Source: Mesorhizobium sp. M9A.F.Ca.ET.002.03.1.2 (GTDB taxonomy: Bacteria; Pseudomonadota; Alphaproteobacteria; Rhizobiales; Rhizobiaceae). From it: DNA of 64,000 nucleotides. Within the stretch, counting starts at the first letter, position 1, and the number at the start of each line of letters is the position of its first letter. The notes under the pieces were generated by a model. The model searched no databases, was not told the origin of the DNA, and worked only from the letters and a program-made list of their open reading frames with translations. The stretch covers positions 799,001 to 863,000 of the forward strand of contig NZ_CP034443.1 of assembly GCF_003952365.1 (NCBI RefSeq). Reading direction: 5' to 3'. This document shows, piece by piece, positions 55,126 through 63,229 of this stretch. The translations under genes and the position numbers were made by a program.

Positions 55126-56184
55126 CTACCCTATGGTCTTTTCCAATACGCTGATCCAGTTGCGGTAGGCGATCTTCTCGATCAGCGCGCGCCCGAAGCC
55201 GCGCGCGGCGAACGCATCGAGCAGCTTCGGCAGGCCGGTGACATCGCCGATCACAGCCGGGATCATGGCGCCGTCGAAATCGGACCCGAGGCCGACGCCG
55301 TCTTCGCCCAGTGCCTGCAGCAAGGAATCGACATGCCGAACCATGATGTCGAGACTGGTATCGGCATTCATCCTGCCATCTTCGCGCAGGAACCCGGTGG
55401 CGAAATTCAAGCCGACCATGCCACCCGACTCGCGGATCGCGCCGAGCTGCCATTCGGTGAGATTGCGGGAATGCCCGCAGATCGCGTGGACATTGGAATG
55501 GGTCGCGACCAGTGGCGCGTCGCTGATTGCGGCGACGTCACGAAACCCCTTTTCGTTGAGGTGCGAAAGATCGACCATGATGCCGAGTTGGTTGCAGGCC
55601 TTGACCAGCGCCTTGCCGGCATCGGTCAGGCCCGGCCCAGTGTCGGGCGTCGACGGAAAGCGAAACGGCACGCCGTGGCCGAAGGCGTTCGGACGGCTCC
55701 AGACGATGCCCAGCGAGCGCAGGCCCGCAGCGTGCAGCACGTCGAGCATCGTCAGCTCTGGATCGATCGCCTCGACGCCTTCGATGTGGAACACTGCCGC
55801 GATCGACCCTTGTGCCATCGCGTTTCGCACGTCGCCGGCGCTCCGGCAGACGGTGAGTGCCGACGCCCGCTCCAGCCTGAACAGGATCGAGGCCATGGCG
55901 ATGGTGGAGGGAAGCGCGTCGGCGCGGGTAAGTTCGGACGGCAAGGGCTCGTTGTCGCTTGGCGCCGGTGGCACCGCGCTGCGCCTGGATTTCTCGACCG
56001 GCGGCGGGAAAATCGCGAACATGCCGCCGGCAAAGCCGCCCTTTTTCGCCCGCGGCAGGTCGATGTGACCACCCGGTGTTCCCTCGATGAACAGCTTTTC
56101 GACATCCGCGTCTTTCGACTGATAGAGCCTGAGCAGCGTGTCGTTGTGGCCGTCGAAGACGGGAACGCGATCGGTTTCGGTCAT
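55126..56184 (-). CDS. Membrane dipeptidase (renal dipeptidase family M19)
   Basis: A 352-aa zinc hydrolase. VFDGHNDTLLR gives the first metal ligands, VFHIEGVEAI the bridging Glu region, DLSHLNEKGF and VATHSNVHAICGHSRNLT the following His ligands, and GLGSDFDGAM the closing motif. These enzymes cleave dipeptides, including D-amino acid ones. No signal peptide is seen, so it is probably cytoplasmic. It is convergent with the amine cluster and may be unrelated to it. ATG at 56184 is preferred, though its ribosome site is poor. Confidence 0.88.
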   Translation of the reverse strand: MTETDRVPVFDGHNDTLLRLYQSKDADVEKLFIEGTPGGHIDLPRAKKGGFAGGMFAIFPPPVEKSRRSAVPPAPSDNEPLPSELTRADALPSTIAMASILFRLERASALTVCRSAGDVRNAMAQGSIAAVFHIEGVEAIDPELTMLDVLHAAGLRSLGIVWSRPNAFGHGVPFRFPSTPDTGPGLTDAGKALVKACNQLGIMVDLSHLNEKGFRDVAAISDAPLVATHSNVHAICGHSRNLTEWQLGAIRESGGMVGLNFATGFLREDGRMNADTSLDIMVRHVDSLLQALGEDGVGLGSDFDGAMIPAVIGDVTGLPKLLDAFAARGFGRALIEKIAYRNWISVLEKTIG

Positions 56185-56236
56185 CAGGGGGTCATTCGGT
56201 TCGATTGGTCGGGCAGGCGGCGGCAAGCCAGCTGCG

Positions 56237-56304
56237 GGCAAGATACCTACTTAGGCAAGACACTACCCACTAGGCAAGACACCTACCCACTAGGCAAAGA
56301 CAGG
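56237..56304. repeat. Degenerate short tandem repeat
   Basis: Units beginning GGCAAGA start at 56237, 56254, 56273 and 56293, about 17-20 bases each; the third is GGCAAGACACCTACCCACTA. The unit length drifts by single bases. A related piece (GCCAAGACACGTGGGGTAGG) recurs near 56367. It lies between the dipeptidase and acetyltransferase operons, just upstream of the dipeptidase gene. Confidence 0.7.
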
Positions 56305-56388
56305 CGATCTGCGCAAATGCCATGCCGATGCTCTGGCGGCTGCCCGACCTCAACCGTGATCGCACGCCAAGACACGTGGGGTAGGATC

Positions 56389-56688
56389 CTATTGCTTCAG
56401 CACGTCTGCCCATTCCTGGTGACGACGGAACTGGGCGTTGGCGAACGGGCAGAGTGGGATGATCTTCTTGCCCGCCGCGCGCGCGTCCTCAACGGCGCGG
56501 GTGACGAGGCGAAGCCCCGCACCCTGGCCGCGAAACGCATCCGGCACGTCGGTATGATCGATGATGATCTGGTGCTCGCCGATCTTGGTGAAAGTCATCT
56601 CCGCCTCGGCGCCATCGGGTCCACGCAAGAGATAACGGCCCTTGGAACCGCGATCCTCCAGTTCGATCTCCGGCAATTGGTCAGGCAT
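56389..56688 (-). CDS. GNAT-type N-acetyltransferase, short YjdJ/NATD1 form
   Basis: A 99-aa protein. The short GNAT core is seen: HQIIIDHTDVPDAFRGQGAG with the acetyl-CoA loop R-G-Q-G-A-G, then LVTRAVEDARAAGKKIIPLC and FANAQFRRHQEW. This subgroup acetylates unknown small molecules or proteins. It lies 3 bases after the hydrolase stop and ends the operon. Confidence 0.85.
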   Translation of the reverse strand: MPDQLPEIELEDRGSKGRYLLRGPDGAEAEMTFTKIGEHQIIIDHTDVPDAFRGQGAGLRLVTRAVEDARAAGKKIIPLCPFANAQFRRHQEWADVLKQ

Positions 56689-56691
56689 TGC

Positions 56692-57315
56692 TTACGCTCC
56701 TTCTACCGGCGTAGCGGACAGGAATCGCCGCGCCGCCTCGATCTCGTTCGACCGCACCTCATGGCCGCCGTCGTGCCACTCCACTGTGACATCGGCGCCA
56801 TCGGCACGCAAATAGGCCTCCAGCCGCGACGTCAGGTTGGGCGGGCAGATCGGATCACGCTTGCCTGCCGTGACCAGGATGCGGCGGCCGGCGAGGCTTC
56901 CCTCGATCTCCGGCTCGAACGGGATCAGCGGGTGCATCAGCACCGCCGCGTCGAACAGCGAGGGCGCCGCGAACACCACCGAGGCCAGGATGTTGGCGCC
57001 GTTGGAATAGCCGAGACCAAGCACCGACGAAGGCTTTGCCGCCTCGACATGCGACGTGACGAAGCCAACCATCTTGTTCGTCGCACGCGCCAGGTCGCCC
57101 ATATCGTAGACGCCCTCGCCGGTGCGGCGGAAGAAGCGCGCAGCACCTTGTTCCGAGACATCGCCGCGCGGCGAGACGATGGTCGCTTGCGGCGCGAGAT
57201 CGCGCCCGAGCGACGGAAGCTGGCTCTCGTCGGCCCCGGTGCCGTGGAAGACGAAGAGCAGTGGTCCGCCCGGCGAACCGGGCAGCACCTTGTGGATGTA
57301 AGCGTCTTTACTCAT
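56692..57315 (-). CDS. Phospholipase/carboxylesterase-type hydrolase (MhqD-like)
   Basis: A 207-aa alpha/beta hydrolase: VFHGTGADESQ oxyanion loop, LGLGYSNGANILAS nucleophile (G-Y-S-N-G), DPICPP acid and HDGGHEV histidine. In Bacillus, MhqD-type hydrolases pair with ring-cleaving MhqO/E dioxygenases in quinone and hydroquinone resistance; the same pair is adjacent here. Confidence 0.85.
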   Translation of the reverse strand: MSKDAYIHKVLPGSPGGPLLFVFHGTGADESQLPSLGRDLAPQATIVSPRGDVSEQGAARFFRRTGEGVYDMGDLARATNKMVGFVTSHVEAAKPSSVLGLGYSNGANILASVVFAAPSLFDAAVLMHPLIPFEPEIEGSLAGRRILVTAGKRDPICPPNLTSRLEAYLRADGADVTVEWHDGGHEVRSNEIEAARRFLSATPVEGA

Positions 57316-57416
57316 GACCTGATCCTTGATGCATGCCGCGCAAAAGTGCGCAGCGGTTTTGCGATAACGACATGCTAAAAGCGGCGTCGCCCAATCTCAT
57401 CGAACGCGATGCGCTT

Positions 57417-58349
57417 TTAGTCTTCCAGCTTCTGCAGATGCTGTTCGAGATAGGGCCTGAGATGCTGGTGCTGCGACGGCAGCTTCAGCGCCTCGCCGAG
57501 ATGGGCGGTGTCCTCGTCTCGGTCGAAGCCCGGTTCGTTGGTGGCGACTTCGAACAGCACGCCGCCCGGCGTGCGGAAATAGATCGCCCAGAAGTAGTCG
57601 CGGTCGATCACTGGCGTCACCTGATAACCCGTGTCCGTCAGCGCCTTGCGCACTTCGAGCTGCTTGGCTCGATTTTCGACGGCGAAGGCGACGTGGTGGA
57701 CGGAGCCAGCGCCGAGATCGGCAAAAGCAGCGCCCGGCAGCGATTCGATGTCGACGACATTGGCGCCATTGCCGTTCTTCACCGCCAGCCGTTTTACATT
57801 GCCGGATGTGTCGACTTCCTCATAGCCCATGAATTTCAGCAGCTCTTCCGTGGCGCCGCCATCCCTCAATCTGAGCGAAACCGAATGAAAGCCGCGGATC
57901 GCCTCGTCGGAGGGCACTCTGCCCTTCGCCCACGGCGCTCTGGTGTCCGCCTTGTTCTCGACCAGCGCAAAACCATCGCCGTCGGGGCCGGCGAAGGCGA
58001 GACGCTTCTCCCCGAAGGCCTCTTCGCGCGAAAGGCCCGTCACGCCTTCATCGGCAAAACGCTTTTCCCAATAGGCGAGCGTGCCTTCGGGTACCGAATA
58101 GACCGTGGTACCGACTTCGCCGACGCCATGGCGGCCCTTGCCGATGTTGGGGAACGGAAAATAGGTCATCACCGAACCGGGCGTGCCGATCTCGTCAGCA
58201 TAGTAGAGATGGTAGACATCCGGCGCGTCGAAATTGACGGTTTTCTTGACCCGGCGCAGGCCGAGCTTCCTGGTGAAGAATTCATTGTTCTGGCGTGCAT
58301 CCTTCGCCATCGAGGTGACGTGATGCAGGCCTTTGATCTGGTTGAGCAT
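57417..58349 (-). CDS. Ring-cleaving dioxygenase, VOC family (MhqO-like)
   Basis: A 310-aa extradiol-type dioxygenase with two VOC domains (about 5-140 and 150-290). GLHHVTSMAKDARQNNEFF opens the first and SVHHVAFAVENRAKQLEV the second; FRTPGGVLFEVATNEPGF carries the metal-ligand Glu. This matches MhqA/E/O proteins, which open hydroquinone-type rings. The ATG at 58349 follows GGAAGGAG. It leads an operon with the hydrolase (101 bases later) and acetyltransferase. Confidence 0.87.
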   Translation of the reverse strand: MLNQIKGLHHVTSMAKDARQNNEFFTRKLGLRRVKKTVNFDAPDVYHLYYADEIGTPGSVMTYFPFPNIGKGRHGVGEVGTTVYSVPEGTLAYWEKRFADEGVTGLSREEAFGEKRLAFAGPDGDGFALVENKADTRAPWAKGRVPSDEAIRGFHSVSLRLRDGGATEELLKFMGYEEVDTSGNVKRLAVKNGNGANVVDIESLPGAAFADLGAGSVHHVAFAVENRAKQLEVRKALTDTGYQVTPVIDRDYFWAIYFRTPGGVLFEVATNEPGFDRDEDTAHLGEALKLPSQHQHLRPYLEQHLQKLED

Positions 58350-58549
58350 CTTTCTGCTCCTTCCTTGTCCTGTGCGGCCCATGCCGCTGTCCACGCCAAT
58401 ATGAGGACCCGCCAGCCGGCGGCAAAGGCCGCAAACACAGAATGGACTGTGCTCTAGGAGTGAACAATAAAACGGCTGTCGTTCACTATTTGGCGAAACC
58501 TTCTGCTTGCGTCGCCGCAAAAATTCGGCTCCATGAGCGGCACGCTTCA

Positions 58550-60163
58550 ATGAAGATACAACGATCGGGAAGGATACAGCGATTGGCCGGAAAAGGCAGG
58601 CGCCCGAACATTCTCCTGATCACCTGCGACCAGTGGCGCGGCGACTGCCTGTCGGCTGTCGATCATCCGGTGGTGCGGACTCCGAACGTCGACGCGCTCG
58701 CTGCCGAGGGCGTACTGTTCAGAAAACACTATGGCGGGGCGGCGCCCTGCTCGCCGGCGCGCGCCTGCCTCTACACCGGCCTTTACCAGATGAACAACCG
58801 CGTTTGCCGCAATGGCACGCCGCTCGACGCCCGCCACGGCAACATCGCGCTTTCGTTGCGCGGCCTCGGCTATGATCCGACGCTGTTCGGCTACACCGAC
58901 GTGTCGCCCGATCCGCGCGCTCTGGCGCCAGGCGACCCGCGGCTGAAAAGCTACGAAGGCGTGCTGCCCGGCTTCACCGTGCGCCAACTCCTGCCGGAGC
59001 ACCAGAAACCATGGCTGTCCTGGCTCAAGGCGCGCGGCGTCGATACCGGCACCGGCTTTCCCGACATCCATCGCCCGGCGAACGAGATCCATGGCGGCGG
59101 GATGGAAGGCGCGGTGACCGACGCGCCGCCCGTCTACTCGAAGGACGAAACCCCTGCCGCTTTCCTGACCGGCGAATTCGTTCGCTGGCTTGGCGAACAG
59201 GAGCGTGACACGCCATGGTTCGCGCATCTTTCCTTCATCAGCCCGCATCCGCCCTTCATCGTGCCGGAGCCTTACAACACGATGTATGATCCGGCCGACG
59301 GTACAGCCTTTCGCCGCGCCGCGAGCTGGCAGGCCGAGGCGGAAAGTCACCCCTACCTTGCCTATGATCTTGACCAGCAGGAGCGGGCAAAATTCCGCCC
59401 CGGCGACGAAGGCAAGGTGCGCGGCTGGAGCGACGACGATTTTCGCCGCATCCGCGCGCTCTATTACGGCATGATCTCGGAGGTCGATGCGCAGCTTGGC
59501 CGCATCTGGCAAGCGGTCAAGGCAGCGGATGCCTGGGACGACACCATCATCGTACTGACCTCCGACCATGCCGAGATGATGGGCGACCATTTCATGCTGG
59601 GCAAGGGCGGCTTCTTCGACGGCAGTTTTCATATCCCGCTGATCATCCGCGACCCGCGCCGCCGCAAAGCGGCCGGCGCCGGCGTCGACCGCTTCACCGA
59701 GGCGGTGGACATAGCGCCGACATTGCTCGATCTGCTTGGCGAGGAAACGCCGCCGCATCTCGACGGACAATCGCTGAAGCCGTTCCTGGATGCCAGGGAG
59801 CCGGACAACTGGCGCGAGGCCGCGCATTGGGAGTTCGATTTCCGCTCGATTGCCGACGGTCACGCCGAGCGCCATTTCGGCATCGGTCCGCGCCAGTGCA
59901 ATCTGGCCGTCATCCGCACGAAAGAATTCAAATATGTCCATTTCGGCGGCGGCCTGCCGCCGCTGCTTTTCGACCTCGAGAGGGATCGAGACGAACTGAC
60001 CAATATCGCCGCCGACCCGGCCTATCTGCGCGCCCGGCTGGAGCTTGCCGAAAGGCTGCTTGCCTGGCGGGCCGAACATCTCGACCAGTCGCTGGCGCTT
60101 GCCGAACTGACCGAGGATGGCGTCGCCGGCCACGTCGCAGGCCTGCTACCTTTCCAGCCATGA
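58550..60163 (+). CDS. Phosphonate monoester hydrolase/sulfatase family enzyme
   Basis: A 537-aa alkaline-phosphatase-superfamily enzyme. NILLITCDQWRGD supplies metal ligand Asp27; C67 in CSPARACLYTG is the cysteine converted to formylglycine (C-x-P-x-R); HPPFIVPEPYN and TSDHAEMMGDHFMLGK complete the site. The sequence around GLYQMNNRVCRNGTPLDARH and YKYVHF/LPPLLFDL follows the rhizobial phosphonate monoester hydrolase more closely than classical arylsulfatases. It has no signal peptide. ATG at 58550 is preferred to in-frame starts up to 58442. Confidence 0.88.
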   Translation: MKIQRSGRIQRLAGKGRRPNILLITCDQWRGDCLSAVDHPVVRTPNVDALAAEGVLFRKHYGGAAPCSPARACLYTGLYQMNNRVCRNGTPLDARHGNIALSLRGLGYDPTLFGYTDVSPDPRALAPGDPRLKSYEGVLPGFTVRQLLPEHQKPWLSWLKARGVDTGTGFPDIHRPANEIHGGGMEGAVTDAPPVYSKDETPAAFLTGEFVRWLGEQERDTPWFAHLSFISPHPPFIVPEPYNTMYDPADGTAFRRAASWQAEAESHPYLAYDLDQQERAKFRPGDEGKVRGWSDDDFRRIRALYYGMISEVDAQLGRIWQAVKAADAWDDTIIVLTSDHAEMMGDHFMLGKGGFFDGSFHIPLIIRDPRRRKAAGAGVDRFTEAVDIAPTLLDLLGEETPPHLDGQSLKPFLDAREPDNWREAAHWEFDFRSIADGHAERHFGIGPRQCNLAVIRTKEFKYVHFGGGLPPLLFDLERDRDELTNIAADPAYLRARLELAERLLAWRAEHLDQSLALAELTEDGVAGHVAGLLPFQP

Positions 60164-60165
60164 AG

Positions 60166-60197
60166 AAGGCCCGCGCCGTTGCCGGCGCGGGCCTTTC
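60166..60197. terminator. Bidirectional terminator hairpin
   Basis: GGCCCGCGCCG (60168-60178), loop TTGC, CGGCGCGGGCC (60183-60193), flanked by AA and TTTCTT. It lies a few bases after the hydrolase stop and 18 bases from the end of the convergent PRC-barrel gene. Confidence 0.8.
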
Positions 60198-60214
60198 TTC
60201 GTCGGTGGAGCGAA

Positions 60215-61636
60215 CTAGCGCATGATCATGCGCTGCTCGTCGCGCTTCTCGGCATAGCTGCCCTTGTCGTAGGCGACCTGCGCCTCGAGCTGCTCCTTGG
60301 TGAAGGTCGTGTACAAGTACGTCTTGCCGTCCTTGTCCGTCATGAATTTGAGGTTGTCCATGCCGACCGCCACTTCCTTCTCGCCAACGCCGAGGAAGCC
60401 GCCGACGTCGATAATGACGGCATCGACCTTCTTGTCGCCCGTCAGCACGATGTCGCCAATCTCGCCGACATTGACATCATTGGCGCCATAAACGGTGGTT
60501 CCAACCAGGTCCTCGGACCGGATCTCGTCGACCGGCATTTCGGTCAGTGCCGACTTGTCGATCGCCGCGGTCTGCGTCTGATCGGGGGCGTCAGGCGTTG
60601 CAGCAGCCGGAGCCTCGGCTGTCTTGTCCGCCGGGGCGGGAGCAGCGGTATCAGGCGTTGCCGCCGGAGCCTCCGCCGTCTGATCCGCCGGCGCTGGAGC
60701 CGGAGCCTCGGCCGTCTGGTCCGCCGGGGTGACGGCAGGGGTGGTCGTCACCGGCTGAGGCGCCGCCGCGTCATTGGATGCGGTGGTCGCCGGGGCGGGA
60801 TCATAAGGCTTGCGGTCGAAATCCGGCAACGCCTCCAGTTCCTCCTTCGTGGTCTGGGCAACGAGCCAGCGATCGCCGTTCTTCTCGGCCCACTGGGCCT
60901 TGTCGAACTGATAGGCTGCGTTCTTTTCGCCGATGCCAAGGAAGCCGCCGACGCCAATGATCAGCGACTCGGCCTTGCCATCCTTGGCCAGGACGATGTC
61001 GTTCACGTCGCCGATGTTCTGAGCGTCGTCGCCGGTGCCGTTGTAAACGGTTTCGCCGACGATGTTGGTGGCAAGATTGCCGTCGGCGCGCTTCACGGGC
61101 TCGGCCGGAGCCGCCGGGGGTTCGGCCGGAGCCGCCGGAGCGTTCTGTGCGGTAGTATCGGTTGAGCCAGCAGGGGCGGCAGGAGCCGTGGCCGTGGTGT
61201 CGGTGGCCGCAGGAGCCGGATCATAGGGCTTGCGGTCGAAGTCCGGCTGAGCCGTCAACTCATCCTTTGTCGTTTTGGCGATCAGCCAACGATCGCCGTT
61301 CCGTTCGGCCCATTCCAGCTTGTCGTAGTCGAAAGCGACGTTCTTGGCGCCGACGCCAAGGAAGCCGCCAACGCCGATGACGATGGATTTTGCCTGGCCG
61401 TTTTCATCGAAGACGACATCGCTCACCATGCCGATGTTCTCGGCGTCGTCGCCTGTGCCGTTATAGACCGATTCACCAATGATGTTGGTGACAAGGCTGC
61501 CCTCGGCGCGCTGCACGACCGGTGCAGCTTCCTGAGTGGCAGGCGGCGCTGGGGCCGGAGTTGTCTCCGATTGCGCATAAGCGCCTGTTGCGATCAGCAT
61601 TGTGAGTGCGGTCGTGGCTAAAAGGGTGCGTACCAT
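60215..61636 (-). CDS. Exported protein with three PRC-barrel domains
   Basis: A 473-aa periplasmic protein: signal peptide (MVRTLLATTALTMLIATGAY, cleavage after YAQ), then three PRC-barrel modules at about 43-130, 190-275 and 370-455. The first two share NIIGESVYNGTGDD/NIVGETVYNGTGDD, a VIGVGGFLG strand and WAERNGDRW, so they come from a recent duplication; the third is more diverged (VIIDVGGFLGVGEK). Linkers are rich in Ala, Pro, Thr and hold repeats such as ADQTAEAPAPA. ATG at 61636 follows GAGGAGA. An EcfG-type promoter lies upstream. Confidence 0.9.
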   Translation of the reverse strand: MVRTLLATTALTMLIATGAYAQSETTPAPAPPATQEAAPVVQRAEGSLVTNIIGESVYNGTGDDAENIGMVSDVVFDENGQAKSIVIGVGGFLGVGAKNVAFDYDKLEWAERNGDRWLIAKTTKDELTAQPDFDRKPYDPAPAATDTTATAPAAPAGSTDTTAQNAPAAPAEPPAAPAEPVKRADGNLATNIVGETVYNGTGDDAQNIGDVNDIVLAKDGKAESLIIGVGGFLGIGEKNAAYQFDKAQWAEKNGDRWLVAQTTKEELEALPDFDRKPYDPAPATTASNDAAAPQPVTTTPAVTPADQTAEAPAPAPADQTAEAPAATPDTAAPAPADKTAEAPAAATPDAPDQTQTAAIDKSALTEMPVDEIRSEDLVGTTVYGANDVNVGEIGDIVLTGDKKVDAVIIDVGGFLGVGEKEVAVGMDNLKFMTDKDGKTYLYTTFTKEQLEAQVAYDKGSYAEKRDEQRMIMR

Positions 61637-61712
61637 GATCATCTCTCCTCGTGATTTCATGTGCGCCGCGCCCAATTGAGCCATGGAAAGATCGGGCGCA
61701 GCGTCTTCACAT

Positions 61713-61728
61713 GTCACAACGTTGTGAC
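61713..61728. promoter_or_regulatory. Perfect 16-base palindrome over the PRC-barrel promoter
   Basis: GTCACAACGTTGTGAC is fully self-complementary. It covers the -10 element (CGTT on the minus strand) of the PRC-barrel gene's EcfG-type promoter, so a bound regulator could switch stress induction off. Confidence 0.5.
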
Positions 61729-61742
61729 CACGCCGTTGTTCC
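61718..61742 (-). promoter_or_regulatory. EcfG-type promoter of the PRC-barrel gene
   Basis: On the minus strand GGAAC (61742-61738), 16 bases, CGTT (61721-61718), the consensus for the alphaproteobacterial general-stress sigma factor EcfG. The start codon is 82 bases downstream. Confidence 0.7.
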
Positions 61743-61840
61743 GAAACACCATGGCGAACGCCGCAAAAATCCGTCTAAATCGCGCTTATGCATGCATTCC
61801 ACCGGCAAAACCGCGCTCCTGTATTTTCGTCAGAGCTTAC

Positions 61841-61865
61841 GGAACCTTTTTTTAACCGCCCCGTT
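61841..61865 (+). promoter_or_regulatory. EcfG-type promoter of the lipid kinase gene
   Basis: GGAAC (61841-61845), 16 bases, CGTT (61862-61865). The ATG is 68 bases downstream with the ribosome site GGAGAGGGG. Confidence 0.72.
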
Positions 61866-61933
61866 TCAGCCTGTGGCTGGGTTTGTCCCGGCCAATGGTT
61901 GCCCATGGTTGCCAAGAAAAAACGGAGAGGGGT

Positions 61934-62854
61934 ATGCGATTTGCGGCGGTGCTGAACCAGGAGGGCGGCACCTTGCGAACGATTGATCTTTTCGCCTTCT
62001 CGGACCAGATGCGCCGGACGTTGGAGGCAGCAGGTCATTGCATCGACATCGACGTCGTTGCCGGCAAGGATATCGTCGCAACGCTGGACAGCGTCGCTTC
62101 GAAGCCCGGCATCGACATCGTGCTGGCCGGCGGTGGCGACGGCACCATTTCGGCCGCAGCGGCCAGGTTGATGGGCAGGAAAACGGCGCTTGCCATATTG
62201 CCGGCCGGCACGATGAACCTGTTCGCGCGCGGGCTCGGCATCCCGCAGACCCTTGACGCGGCGGTGAAGTCCTTTGCCGACGGCGAGGTCATCGCAGTTG
62301 ATATGGCAACCGCCAACGGCCGACCTTTCGTACATCAGTTCTCGATCGGCATGCATGCCAGGATGGTCCAGCTTCGCCAAAACATGGAGTTTGGCTCGCG
62401 GCTGGGGAAGATGCGGGCCTCGGTACGGGCTGCCTGGGCGACGATCAAGAACCCGTCGGCAATGAAAGTGACGCTGACAATCGGCGAAACCGAAATTATG
62501 ACGCGCACCACCGGCATCGGCGTCACCAACAATCTGTTCGGTGAGGGTCACCTGCCCTATGCCGACAATCCCGCCGGCGGCGTGCTCGGCATTTATATCA
62601 CAGTGGCGCGGCAGCGTGGCGAACTGGTCCGGTTCCTCTTCGATATGGCGCGCGGCAAATGGCGCGACAGCGGGCATGTCGAAATCCACCAGGCCAACCG
62701 GGTCGTTTTGAAAATCCACTCGGCAGCCAAGCGATTCCGCGCCGTCTTGGATGGTGAACTGATCAGGCTTGACCGCGAAACGACGCTCGAAATCCATCCC
62801 GGCGCGCTAAATGTTCTCGTCCCGGCGCGCGCTGCCCAAGCGAAGGCCGCGTGA
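61934..62854 (+). CDS. Diacylglycerol/sphingosine kinase-family lipid kinase
   Basis: A 306-aa kinase of the DagK catalytic (YegS/LCB5) family. VLAGGGDGTISAAA is the nucleotide motif (G-G-G-D-G-T), ILPAGTMNLFARGLGIP the next conserved block, and VTNNLFGEGHLPYADNPAGG the acidic lid. It probably phosphorylates a membrane lipid. ATG at 61934 is preferred over the in-frame start at 61883, having a good ribosome site. The EcfG-type promoter suggests stress induction, as for its divergent PRC-barrel neighbour. Confidence 0.9.
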   Translation: MRFAAVLNQEGGTLRTIDLFAFSDQMRRTLEAAGHCIDIDVVAGKDIVATLDSVASKPGIDIVLAGGGDGTISAAAARLMGRKTALAILPAGTMNLFARGLGIPQTLDAAVKSFADGEVIAVDMATANGRPFVHQFSIGMHARMVQLRQNMEFGSRLGKMRASVRAAWATIKNPSAMKVTLTIGETEIMTRTTGIGVTNNLFGEGHLPYADNPAGGVLGIYITVARQRGELVRFLFDMARGKWRDSGHVEIHQANRVVLKIHSAAKRFRAVLDGELIRLDRETTLEIHPGALNVLVPARAAQAKAA

Positions 62855-62883
62855 TGCGGCCCGCCACGGTCGATCGTCGGGCT

Positions 62884-63084
62884 TCAGCCTTGGGGAATCT
62901 CGCCCTGTTCGTTCCTGGGGAGCTCGCCCTGTTCGGTAGGCGGCGTCTTGTCTATCATGTTGCCGTAAATCTCCGCGATGCCCCAGGCGATAAACGCCAA
63001 AAGCAGCGCGGCGATCAAGATACGGAGAGTGTGCCACCCCCAGCGTCCCTGGCGGGCTTTGTCTTCAGGAACGATCTTGGGCAT
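62884..63084 (-). CDS. Small single-pass membrane protein
   Basis: A 66-aa protein: basic N-terminus (MPKIVPEDKARQGRWGWHTL), one membrane segment (LRILIAALLLAFIAWGIAEI) and a polar tail with two near-repeats, TEQGELPRN and NEQGEIPQG. The ATG at 63084 follows GGAGG. An EcfG-type promoter precedes it, so it is probably stress-induced. Function unknown. Confidence 0.75.
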   Translation of the reverse strand: MPKIVPEDKARQGRWGWHTLRILIAALLLAFIAWGIAEIYGNMIDKTPPTEQGELPRNEQGEIPQG

Positions 63085-63141
63085 GATGGGCCTCCATGTC
63101 GTTTGGCGCCAGCGGGCGCGGCTGGCAAAACGTGCTTGGGT

Positions 63142-63166
63142 AACGGTTCCTCAAGGCGAAGGTTCC
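63142..63166 (-). promoter_or_regulatory. EcfG-type promoter of the small membrane-protein gene
   Basis: On the minus strand GGAAC (63166-63162), 16 bases, CGTT (63145-63142). The start codon is 57 bases downstream. Confidence 0.7.
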
Positions 63167-63229
63167 GGTTTCAGAGCCAGGCAGCCGGCCTGGCGCGATT
63201 GGCTGCAAGCCGATGAATTTGGGGGGCTT

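Noticed and set aside
56237..56304. CRISPR array
   Set aside because: Units are tandem and degenerate without unique spacers, and no cas genes are nearby.
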